NCBI GenBank assembly: GCA_963169225.1
Contig: CAUJDH010000046.1
Span: 1-37,217 of the forward strand
Source of the DNA: Actinomycetota bacterium
Lineage (GTDB): Bacteria; Actinomycetota; Actinomycetes; S36-B12; UBA10799
Length of the DNA stretch: 37,217 nt
Direction: 5' to 3'
The translations under genes and the position numbers were made by a program. This document shows, piece by piece, positions 10,369 to 18,668 of the stretch. A model generated the notes under the pieces. The model saw nothing but the letters and a program-made list of their open reading frames with translations. It was not told the DNA's origin and searched no databases. The number at the start of each line of letters is the position of its first letter. Within the stretch, counting starts at the first letter, position 1.

Positions 10369-11634
10369 TTGGCAGCATCAACCGCACACAACCTCGAGTA
10401 CGAGTACAACAAGCGTGATCGCAAGCGACGAGTCGACGAACGTGCCAAACGAGCAAGTCGTAACGCTTTCGTAGGTCGTAGCGACTTCGAACGCGATCGT
10501 GCCCGGGTGCTGCACTCTGCCGCACTGCGTAGGCTCGCAGCCAAAACGCAAGTGATGGTCGCAGGCGAATCTGACTTCCCGCGCACCCGACTGACGCACA
10601 CGCTGGAAGTCGCCCAGATCTCGCGTGAACTTGGTCGAGCCCTTGGCTGCGATGCTGATCTGTGTGACTTGGCTGGGCTCGCGCATGATCTGGGTCATCC
10701 GCCATTTGGACACAACGGTGAGGATGCCCTCAATGAGGTCAGTGGCGACATCGGCGGGTTTGAGGGGAACGCCCAGAGCTTTCGAGTTCTCTCAAGGCTT
10801 GAGGCCAAAGTCGTAGCCAAAGATGGTGCGAGTGTGGGTCTGAACTTGACCCGAGCTTCGCTCAACAGCTTCATCAAGTATCCGTGGTTTGCGCGGCCTG
10901 GTAACCGAAAGTTCAACGCTTACGACGATGACGCCAAATACTTCAACTGGGTGCGCAAATGGAGCGAACCTGACCACCCGACGTTCGAAGCGCAAATTAT
11001 GGACTGGTCGGACGATGTGGCTTATTCGGTGCACGATATTGAAGATGGAATCCATGGTGGCTATTTGGATCCGCAGGCGCTACGTTCGCCGGTGGAGCGT
11101 GCAGTGATTGTCGACTTGGCTCGCGGCACTTATGCGAAGGATCTGGACCCGGCTGAGTTGGATGCCGCGATTATCCGAATCTCGGAGTACGACTATTGGC
11201 CAACCGAATTCGACGGTACGCCTAAGTCCATGCGCCAAGTCAAAGACATGACCAGCGAACTCATCGGCCGGTTCGTCAACACGACTCTGAGAGCGACCAG
11301 TAAGCAATTGGAGGCCACAGGTGCGCCGCACAAGGACGCAAACTTGGTGGTACCGCCAGAGCCGCGTGCCGAGGTTGCGGTGCTCAAAGCCACGGCCAAT
11401 TTGTACGTGTTCCAGCGCTCTGAAGCCGAGCAGATTTATGCCAAGCAGCGCGAGCTTCTCAAGGAGCTCGTGGCTACGTTACGTTTGCGGGGCCGAGACG
11501 CACTCGATACGACGTTCCAGGCGCATTGGGATGCCGCTGACACGGACGCTCAACGTCAGCGAATCATCATTGACCAAGTCGCATCATTGACCGACAGTTC
11601 CGTGATCCGCTGGCACAAAGAACTTTGCCGGTAG
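10369..11634 (+). CDS. dgt: Deoxyguanosinetriphosphate triphosphohydrolase-like protein
   Basis: FPRTRLTHTLEVAQISRELGRAL, LAGLAHDLGHPPFGHNGEDAL, DDVAYSVHDIEDG; TTG start with AAAGGA upstream. Confidence 0.93.
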   Translation: MAASTAHNLEYEYNKRDRKRRVDERAKRASRNAFVGRSDFERDRARVLHSAALRRLAAKTQVMVAGESDFPRTRLTHTLEVAQISRELGRALGCDADLCDLAGLAHDLGHPPFGHNGEDALNEVSGDIGGFEGNAQSFRVLSRLEAKVVAKDGASVGLNLTRASLNSFIKYPWFARPGNRKFNAYDDDAKYFNWVRKWSEPDHPTFEAQIMDWSDDVAYSVHDIEDGIHGGYLDPQALRSPVERAVIVDLARGTYAKDLDPAELDAAIIRISEYDYWPTEFDGTPKSMRQVKDMTSELIGRFVNTTLRATSKQLEATGAPHKDANLVVPPEPRAEVAVLKATANLYVFQRSEAEQIYAKQRELLKELVATLRLRGRDALDTTFQAHWDAADTDAQRQRIIIDQVASLTDSSVIRWHKELCR

Positions 11635-11705
11635 TAAAGAACTCAGTCGCTAGCGCTGAAGCCCAAGTGCCAGACAGTGGCCTCAAGACAAACTAAGATC
11701 GTCTT

Positions 11706-13640
11706 ATGGCCCGCATCAAGGATTCCGACATCGCCCTCGTGCGCGATCGTTCGCGGGTCGATGAGGTCATCGGGCAGGTTGTCACGCTCAAATCAGCTGG
11801 TGGCGGGTCACTGAAGGGCCTGTGTCCCTTCCATGACGAGCGCAGCCCCTCGTTCCATGTCACCCCGTCCAAAGGTCTGTGGCACTGTTTCGGATGCCAA
11901 GAGGGCGGCGATGTGTTCGCTTTCGTTCAACAGCACGACCACCTGGGTTTTAGTGAGGCTGTCGAGAAGCTTGCAAGCCAGTACGGGATCGAGCTTCACT
12001 ACGAACAAGGTGGGTCGTCCTCGACCGATAAGTTGCGTGGGCTTCGCACGCGGTTAGCTGAGGCTCATAAGGCTGCGGCCGCCTACTATGTCGAGCAACT
12101 CCAAGGGCCGGAGGCATCAGTCGGTAGGGAGTTTCTTACTAGTCGCCAATTCACCAAAGAAGACGCCGAACACTTCGGGGTCGGCTATTCGCTTCAGGGC
12201 TGGGATGGACTGACTAAGCACCTGCGGTCCAAAGGATTCACTGACGACGAACTAGTCAAAGGCGGGCTGGCTGTTCAAGGTAGCCGAGGTCCCTATGACC
12301 GGTTCCGTGGCAGGCTCATGTGGCCGATCCGCGACCTGAGCGGCGATGTGGTGGGTTTTGGTGCGCGCAAGCTCCACGACGACGACCAGGGCCCCAAATA
12401 CCTGAATACGCCCGAGACACCGCTCTACCACAAATCGCAGGTGCTCTACGGAATCGATCTCGCGCGCAAAGAGATCTCCAAGAGTCAACAGGCTGTGATC
12501 GTCGAGGGCTATACCGATGTCATGGCCGCGCACCTATCAGGCGTGCCAACCGCTGTAGCGACCTGTGGAACTGCCTTTGGGGTCGACCACATCAAGGTGC
12601 TACGGCGGCTTCTGCTTGACCAGGAGTCTTCACGTGGTGAGGTGATCTTCACCTTTGATGGTGATGCAGCGGGCCGTAAGGCGGCATTGAAGGCCTACGA
12701 CGAGGACCAGCGGTTCGTCTCTCAAACTTATGTGGCAATCGAGTCCGAGGGCCGCGACCCGTGCGATTTGCGGATGGAAGAAGGCCCCGAGGCTGTGCGC
12801 GAATTGATTGCGAGCAGGGTGCCCCTGTTTGAGTTCGTGATCCGCACAACACTTGATGGATTTGACCTCGATTCTGCTGAAGGTCGCGTGGGCGCGCTTC
12901 GCGCAGTCGCACCGATCATTGGTGGAATTCGTGACAAGGCACTACGGCCCGAATATGCCCGCTTGGTTGCCGGATGGCTTGGCCTGGATGTCGCTACAGT
13001 CAATACCGAAATTCGCGAGCACGGCTTTAAGAACACTCGTCAGCCTTCCCGGGGTTCACGCCCTGCTGAAGCGGCTAACACCCGCATCGAGAACAACGCA
13101 GGGTCAAGCGGAGAAGCCATGGCCGTGGCGCCTGCCACCCAATGGGTTCTTCCTGACCAGCGTGAGCCTATGTACCAGGTTGAGCGAGAGGCGCTCAAAT
13201 GCGCGATCCAATTCCCGCATCATGTTGGATCTTGGTATGGCTCTGTCGAATCCCTGTCATATGTGAGCGAGACCTATCGAGCTATTCATGAGTCAATCGT
13301 GGCTGCTGGAGGTGCGGGGTCGATAACTGATGGCAGTGAATGGGTCGAGGCTGTCTTGGTCCAGGCGCCAGACGATGGCCTGCGTCAGCACATCCGCGCG
13401 CTTACAGTGGAGCCGCTGCAGACCAGCCACGATGATGACAATGGGATTCGTGACTACGCGACTTCGGTGGTCGCCCGATTGCTTGAGATGGATGCCACCA
13501 GGCGCATCGCAGTCACCAAAGGCAAACTGCAGCGTACCAATCCGATTGAAGCAAAAGCCGAGTACGACCAGTTGTTTACAGAACTCGTCGACATGGAGGA
13601 GTATCGTCGCGGACTGCGACAGAGAGTAGCTGGTGAGTGA
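11706..13640 (+). CDS. dnaG: DNA primase
   Basis: LCPFHDERSPSFHVTPSKGLWHCFGCQEGGD zinc finger; VIVEGYTDVMAAHLSG and FTFDGDAAGRKAALKA TOPRIM motifs. Confidence 0.96.
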   Translation: MARIKDSDIALVRDRSRVDEVIGQVVTLKSAGGGSLKGLCPFHDERSPSFHVTPSKGLWHCFGCQEGGDVFAFVQQHDHLGFSEAVEKLASQYGIELHYEQGGSSSTDKLRGLRTRLAEAHKAAAAYYVEQLQGPEASVGREFLTSRQFTKEDAEHFGVGYSLQGWDGLTKHLRSKGFTDDELVKGGLAVQGSRGPYDRFRGRLMWPIRDLSGDVVGFGARKLHDDDQGPKYLNTPETPLYHKSQVLYGIDLARKEISKSQQAVIVEGYTDVMAAHLSGVPTAVATCGTAFGVDHIKVLRRLLLDQESSRGEVIFTFDGDAAGRKAALKAYDEDQRFVSQTYVAIESEGRDPCDLRMEEGPEAVRELIASRVPLFEFVIRTTLDGFDLDSAEGRVGALRAVAPIIGGIRDKALRPEYARLVAGWLGLDVATVNTEIREHGFKNTRQPSRGSRPAEAANTRIENNAGSSGEAMAVAPATQWVLPDQREPMYQVEREALKCAIQFPHHVGSWYGSVESLSYVSETYRAIHESIVAAGGAGSITDGSEWVEAVLVQAPDDGLRQHIRALTVEPLQTSHDDDNGIRDYATSVVARLLEMDATRRIAVTKGKLQRTNPIEAKAEYDQLFTELVDMEEYRRGLRQRVAGE

Positions 13641-14214
13641 TATGGGCATCTTCGGTAAAGGACGCGCTCCTTCTCACGTTGCGGCTTTAGTACCTGAGGG
13701 TGAACGTCTCATGGCATGGGGGACTGGGCCAGCTCGCGTTGACGGGGAGCCAACGATCGTTGTCGCAACAGACAAGACGTTTATCGCGCCTGGTTATCTT
13801 GGTCCGATCAGTTGGACGGACTTAGCACGCGCAGAGTGGTCTGACACCCTGCTTGAGGTCGTCACGCTCAGGGGTATGCAGGGCTTGGAGCCGCCGGTTC
13901 GAATCAACCTTGACGAGCCTGGCAGTGTTCCGCAGGTTGTATGGGAGCGGATCGAGTCTCGAATCATCCTGCAGCGACATATCGAGCTTGAAGGCAAGCT
14001 TGGTGCTCGGGTCATTGCCAAGCGCTCGGATCGCAAGTCTAAGCCCAACATCGAAACCACTAGCCAGCTCGAATCAATTGGCGTACCTGCTCCCGAAGAG
14101 GAACCTGTGGAATGGCTCGTCGTGTTCGACGCCGGGATCAATACCGAAGATCCAACAATCCGGGCCCGAGTCGACGACGCCGTCAACCAACTAAAGTCTT
14201 CGACGGGCATCTAG
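13633..14214 (+). CDS. Conserved hypothetical protein, start overlaps dnaG
   Basis: 193 aa ORF overlapping the dnaG 3' end by 8 nt; no family recognised. Confidence 0.7.
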   Translation: MSDMGIFGKGRAPSHVAALVPEGERLMAWGTGPARVDGEPTIVVATDKTFIAPGYLGPISWTDLARAEWSDTLLEVVTLRGMQGLEPPVRINLDEPGSVPQVVWERIESRIILQRHIELEGKLGARVIAKRSDRKSKPNIETTSQLESIGVPAPEEEPVEWLVVFDAGINTEDPTIRARVDDAVNQLKSSTGI

Positions 14215-14258
14215 TTAGCCCTCACGGGGAAGTCATTTGGTAATCTCGTACGAGTCAT

Positions 14259-14331
14259 TCCTCCATAGCTCAATTGGCAGAGCATTCGACTGTTAATCGA
14301 AGGGTTACTGGTTCAAGTCCAGTTGGAGGAG
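14259..14331 (+). tRNA. tRNA-Asn (anticodon GTT)
   Basis: Cloverleaf: acceptor TCCTCCA/TGGAGGA, D-arm AGCTCAATTGGCAGAGC, anticodon loop CTGTTAA, T-loop GGTTCAAGTCC. Confidence 0.95.
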
Positions 14332-14350
14332 CTTTAGAGAAGCTCAATCA

Positions 14351-14400
14351 AAAAGCTAGAAGCCGAGGCCACCTATTAGGTGCCTCGGCTTCTAGCTTTT
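14351..14400. terminator. Strong bidirectional rho-independent terminator between tRNA-Asn (+) and the SLT gene (-)
   Basis: AAAAGCTAGAAGCCGAGGC-CACCTATTAGGTG-CCTCGGCTTCTAGCTTTT: long stem with one bulged C, A-tract on one side and T-tract on the other. Confidence 0.9.
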
Positions 14401-14413
14401 GGGGAAGCTTGCG

Positions 14414-15358
14414 TTAGTACCCCTGGTTTTGACCGGAGTTCCAGCTGGCAAACTTCGACATCCCATAACGGCCCTTGACATAGTTCAAAGCTGCCCAGAT
14501 GTTGGTGTATGGCACAGTTTGGTACTTCGACGTGGCGTAGCCAGACTTGGCATAGGACTTGTAGGTCGGCAGAATCACCTGAAGCAAACCCTTGGACGGG
14601 GTTCCCTTCTTGGCGTTACTGTCCCAGTTGTTGACAGCATCGGGGTCTCCGCCAGACTCCTGCTGGATCTGAGCCAGGATTCCGACGAGATACTTGTCCG
14701 AGACGCCATGCTCGCGCATCACTGCGCGCACGAGGTTAGCCCAACGGCTCACATTGTTGGAGAACGTCGATTTGGTTCGTGGATGCTTGAGTGCTGGACC
14801 ACGCCATTTGGACGGCTTGGAATCAGCTGTGGCAACAACGATGGCGGGCCACGATGGGTTGGCTTCATAGCCAGCAGGGATCGTCACCTTGGGTTCCGGT
14901 TTGAGTCCGACTATGGCAAGGAAGGCTTTGTTGGGGTGAACCCGCGACTTCAAACCGCTTCTGAACTTCTCATTGACTGCCGCTACGTGACCGGTGACTG
15001 CGCGAGTGAGTTCGCGGGTCTCAGTGCCGTAGTGGCCGGTAGCTCCGGACTTATTGATTTTGCGGTAGTTGATCCCAACTTCCTTAGCGAAGATGCGAAT
15101 CCGGGCTTGATAAGTCTTTACGGAAGTACCTGCCTTGCCGGTGCGAAGCTGTTTGGTGTCGATGTACCTGGTCTTGCGAGGCTTTGGAAGTGCTGACAAT
15201 GACTTTGTAGCCTTTGTCGTTGTGGCTTTGGGTGCTGGCTTGCTGACAACAGTTACTGGTGAGGCTGTCACTGCCGAAGCAGGGTAGGCAACAAGAGCGC
15301 ACGCTGGAACGCTAAGCAGCGCAGAAGCGGCGAGAAGCCGGGTTGTATTGCGAGGCAT
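14414..15358 (-). CDS. Secreted protein with C-terminal transglycosylase SLT (lysozyme-like) domain
   Basis: Signal peptide MPRNTTRLLAASALLSVPACALVAYPASAV; LVGILAQIQQESGGDPDAVNNWDSNAKKGTPSKGLLQVILPTYKSYA. Confidence 0.85.
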   Translation of the reverse strand: MPRNTTRLLAASALLSVPACALVAYPASAVTASPVTVVSKPAPKATTTKATKSLSALPKPRKTRYIDTKQLRTGKAGTSVKTYQARIRIFAKEVGINYRKINKSGATGHYGTETRELTRAVTGHVAAVNEKFRSGLKSRVHPNKAFLAIVGLKPEPKVTIPAGYEANPSWPAIVVATADSKPSKWRGPALKHPRTKSTFSNNVSRWANLVRAVMREHGVSDKYLVGILAQIQQESGGDPDAVNNWDSNAKKGTPSKGLLQVILPTYKSYAKSGYATSKYQTVPYTNIWAALNYVKGRYGMSKFASWNSGQNQGY

Positions 15359-15710
15359 GAAGAGTCATCCTTCGGGTTTTAAATCGGGGAAATTCGGAAT
15401 TACTCGAACCACATTGCAAGGAATTAGGGGCAAGTTCAAATGGCGCAGGCACGGCTGTGGATAACTTTTCGGGCGAAATCCGTGAATATCGGACACCATT
15501 TGCCAATAGAGTGGGATGAATCACAGTCTGTGTTTGGCGTATTCACTCAGAGTAATCTTCAACAATTACATGACTAGTGCGCGGCGCAGTTGAAAGTGGT
15601 GAAATAGCTTCGGTATTGCGGAGTCGATCACACGATGAATTGCAAGAGATGGAACACTTGCAGGTGGTTTCACTTGGTCAGCAGTTCGATACTGCGGGCC
15701 GACGCAACTA

Positions 15711-15784
15711 GGGGCGGTAGCTCAGTTGGTTAGAGCAGCAGACTCATAATCTGCCAGGCCTCGGTTCAAGTCCGAGTCGCCCCA
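15711..15784 (+). tRNA. tRNA with CAT anticodon (elongator Met, or Ile2)
   Basis: GGGGCGG acceptor / TCGCCCC, D-arm AGCTCAGTTGGTTAGAGC, anticodon loop CTCATAA, T-loop GGTTCAAGTCC. Confidence 0.92.
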
Positions 15785-15856
15785 CATCGTAGGTTCAATC
15801 GTGGTCTCCTGGCCCCAGGGAAACATTTGCCACCACCTCTTAACTTCCATTTAGCA

Positions 15857-15875
15857 TTAGGTTAGGCTTACCTAA
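15857..15875. promoter_or_regulatory. DtxR/IdeR-type iron box upstream of rpsD
   Basis: TTAGGTTAGGCTTACCTAA, 18/19 identical to the IdeR consensus TTAGGTTAGGCTAACCTAA; 33 nt between box and rpsD ATG. Confidence 0.75.
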
Positions 15876-15908
15876 GTTTGAATTTTCTGGGGAAGGTATG
15901 GAGGAATC

Positions 15909-16511
15909 ATGGCCAAGAGGCCAGTAACTAAATTGAGCCGAAGTCTCGGTATCCCACTGACCGAGAAAGCCGCACGGATCATGGAGAAGAAGCCATACCG
16001 TCCGGGACAGCACGGACGCAATCGTAAGAAGCCGTCGGAATACGCTGACCGGCTGCTTGAGAAGCAACGGTTGAGGTTTCAGTACAACATCACCGAGTCT
16101 CAGCTGCGACGAGCCTTCGATAAGGCACATAAGCGCCCGGGTAAGACCGGCGACGAACTCATCATCGATCTTGAGACCCGACTCGATGCGGTAGTGCTTC
16201 GATCTGGCCTCGCTAAGACGATCTACCAGGCGCGCCAGACCGTGGTCCATCGTCACATCTACGTCAATGGCAGCCGCGTCGACAAACCTTCGTTCAGGGT
16301 GACGCCTGGCGATGTGATCTCGGTTTCTCCTAAATCTAAGTCGATGCCGCAGTTCGTAGTTGCTTGTGAGGGAATCGAGGGTATCGAACCTCCTGCCTAT
16401 ATCGAGTTGCACCGAGAGCATCTGTTGGTTCGCCTCAAGGGTCTGCCGCTGCGTTCCGAGATTCCGGTGATCTGTGATGAGCAGCTGGTTGTGGAGTACT
16501 ACGCGCGATAG
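15909..16511 (+). CDS. rpsD: 30S ribosomal protein S4 (cysteine-free N-terminus, i.e. no Zn site)
   Basis: [84 protein letters not shown] upstream of ATG. Confidence 0.95.
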   Translation: MAKRPVTKLSRSLGIPLTEKAARIMEKKPYRPGQHGRNRKKPSEYADRLLEKQRLRFQYNITESQLRRAFDKAHKRPGKTGDELIIDLETRLDAVVLRSGLAKTIYQARQTVVHRHIYVNGSRVDKPSFRVTPGDVISVSPKSKSMPQFVVACEGIEGIEPPAYIELHREHLLVRLKGLPLRSEIPVICDEQLVVEYYAR

Positions 16512-16576
16512 CCTGCGCTCTAGCTAAGCAAGTGATCCTCGGAGCTTAAGAAACTGCGCACCACTAGACTCGACCT

Positions 16577-17434
16577 ATGTCACTTGAGTTTGTTGAGTTC
16601 ACCGGAACCGAAAGCTACCTGACCGACCCAGCCTTAGAGGCCGCTGTTCGCTGTGCGCTCACGTTGGAGAAGCCGCTGTTAGTGAGAGGGGAGCCTGGGA
16701 CCGGCAAAACCTTGTTGGCTGAGGCGATCGCGGAGGCGACCGGGCTTGAGTTGATCACGTGGCACGTCAAATCCACAACTCGTGCGCAGGACGGTCTGTA
16801 TCACTACGACACGGTGCAGCGTCTATACGACAGCCGATTCGGTGACCATGATGTTCGCGATATCCGCGAATACATCCACATGGGCCCTGTCGGCAAGGCT
16901 TTCCAATCCGAGGAGCGCGTCGTGTTGTTGATCGACGAGATCGACAAAGCTGATATCGAGTTCCCTAATGACTTGCTGCACGAGCTCGACAAGATGCGGT
17001 TTGTCGTGTCTGAGACTGGCGATGAGGTGGCAGCTAAGAACCGGCCGATCGTGGTGATCACCAGCAACGCTGAGAAGGAACTGCCAGATGCATTCCTGCG
17101 GCGTTGTGTCTTCCACTTCATCGACTTCCCCGATGCCGAACTTATGCGCCAAATCGTTGAGGTGCATCACCCAGGTGTCAATGATCAACTACTTAGCCAA
17201 GCGCTCGATACGTTCTACCAAGTTCGTGAACTCGACAATTTGCGCAAGCCGCCGAGCACGAGTGAGCTCGTCGATTGGGTGACCATGCTGATCGCAGCGA
17301 GTCCAGGAAGTCAGCTCGACAAGGAGCTGGCACTCGGTTCTGAACTCCCGTATTTGGGAACTTTACTCAAGAAAGAACAAGACCTCGATTCGTTGCGTAA
17401 TCGTGGGTCACGATTCCAGCGTCCTCGGTACTAG
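16577..17434 (+). CDS. MoxR-family AAA+ ATPase
   Basis: Walker A GEPGTGKTLLAEAIA, Walker B VVLLIDEIDKAD, sensor PIVVITSNAEKELPDAFLRRCVFHFIDFPD. Confidence 0.92.
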   Translation: MSLEFVEFTGTESYLTDPALEAAVRCALTLEKPLLVRGEPGTGKTLLAEAIAEATGLELITWHVKSTTRAQDGLYHYDTVQRLYDSRFGDHDVRDIREYIHMGPVGKAFQSEERVVLLIDEIDKADIEFPNDLLHELDKMRFVVSETGDEVAAKNRPIVVITSNAEKELPDAFLRRCVFHFIDFPDAELMRQIVEVHHPGVNDQLLSQALDTFYQVRELDNLRKPPSTSELVDWVTMLIAASPGSQLDKELALGSELPYLGTLLKKEQDLDSLRNRGSRFQRPRY

Positions 17435-17470
17435 ATCAGCGGTACTGGGTTTAGGGGCTAGGGCGACGCC

Positions 17471-18649
17471 ATGTACATCAACTTCATCTACCGACTACGG
17501 AGCCTCGGTGTGCCTGTCGGTCCAGGTGAAGCATTGACTTTGGCTCAGGCGCTGTTGGCCGGACTTCACGAAAACTCGGTCGACGGGTTCTACTACGTGG
17601 CACGCGCGACCTTGATTCACCATGAGGGCCATCTGGATGCTTTCGACCGAGCGTTCCTGGCCGAATTTGAGGGGATCGAGGACGTGGTTCCCGAGCTCAC
17701 CGAGGAGCTGCGCAACTGGCTCGATGAAGCGATGAAGGAACGGGCTGACCAAGACGAGGAAAGCCAAGAATACGAGGAGCTTACGGCCGAACAAATCGAG
17801 GAGCTCAAGAAGCAGTTCGAAGAGCGACTTAAGGAGCAGACCGAGCGCCATGATGGCGGCCCTTATTGGATCGGCACAGGCGGTACTTCTCGATTCGGTC
17901 AAGGTGGCAAGGCCAAGTCTGGGATTAGTACCGGGAGTTCGGGTAAAGGTCGTGGCGCCATCAAGGTGGCTGATGCGCGCGCTTACCGTCCGTACCGCTC
18001 GGATGTCGTGCTGGACATCCGCCAATTCGAGGTGGCGCTCAAGCGACTGCGGGCTTTCGTGCGCGAGGGAGCCGATGAAGAACTCGACATCGAGCGCACA
18101 ATCGATGCTACTGCGCGCAATCTAGGCGATATTGAGATCGTGACTAGGCCGCCGAGTAAACCGAACACTCACGTTGTGCTCATGGCAGATGTGGGTGGCT
18201 CTATGTATCCGTACGGCGAGTTGATCTCTCGGCTGTTCAGTGCGACCAAAAAGGCGACGCATTTCAAAGACTTGCGCACGTACTACTTTCACAATTGCGT
18301 TTATGGCGAGGTTTACGAGACCGACAAATTTACCGATCCTGTGCCGATCCAGGAATTGTTACGCCAATGCGGTCCGCACTACAAGCTGATCATGGTAGGC
18401 GATGCCTATATGGCACCGTACGAACTATTGGCGCCGATGCCATATTCGGCACCAGCAGAGCTTCGTGTTTCAGGTTTGGATTGGCTGACGAGGATTCATC
18501 AGCACTTTCGCCGCTCGGCCTGGTTGAACCCTGAGCCAGAGTCGCGTTGGCGCGGTAACACGATCGAGGCTGTTGACGAGGTGTTTGATATGTACCCCAT
18601 GACAGTTGATGGGCTCAGCGAGGCCATGACTCACTTGAACCGCCGCTAG
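17471..18649 (+). CDS. von Willebrand factor A domain protein (CoxE-like), partner of the MoxR ATPase
   Basis: HVVLMADVGGSMYPYGELISRLFSATKKA (MIDAS-like) in a protein directly downstream of MoxR. Confidence 0.85.
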   Translation: MYINFIYRLRSLGVPVGPGEALTLAQALLAGLHENSVDGFYYVARATLIHHEGHLDAFDRAFLAEFEGIEDVVPELTEELRNWLDEAMKERADQDEESQEYEELTAEQIEELKKQFEERLKEQTERHDGGPYWIGTGGTSRFGQGGKAKSGISTGSSGKGRGAIKVADARAYRPYRSDVVLDIRQFEVALKRLRAFVREGADEELDIERTIDATARNLGDIEIVTRPPSKPNTHVVLMADVGGSMYPYGELISRLFSATKKATHFKDLRTYYFHNCVYGEVYETDKFTDPVPIQELLRQCGPHYKLIMVGDAYMAPYELLAPMPYSAPAELRVSGLDWLTRIHQHFRRSAWLNPEPESRWRGNTIEAVDEVFDMYPMTVDGLSEAMTHLNRR

Positions 18650-18668
18650 TCACTTTGGTAACGATTAG

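Noticed and set aside
14399-15196. 265-aa plus ORF opposite the SLT gene
   Set aside because: Antisense to a gene with a signal peptide and SLT motifs; begins inside the terminator stem; no domain recognised.
15456-15464. Perfect DnaA box TTATCCACA (minus strand) upstream of the SLT gene
   Set aside because: Single 9-mer; about 0.3 expected by chance in a window this size, and no cluster or AT-rich unwinding region indicates an origin.
15359-15530. Possible c-di-AMP (ydaO) riboswitch in the leader of the cell-wall lytic SLT gene
   Set aside because: Such riboswitches do precede actinobacterial cell-wall hydrolases, but I could not recognise the conserved core in this leader; a covariance-model search (Infernal, RF00379) would be decisive.
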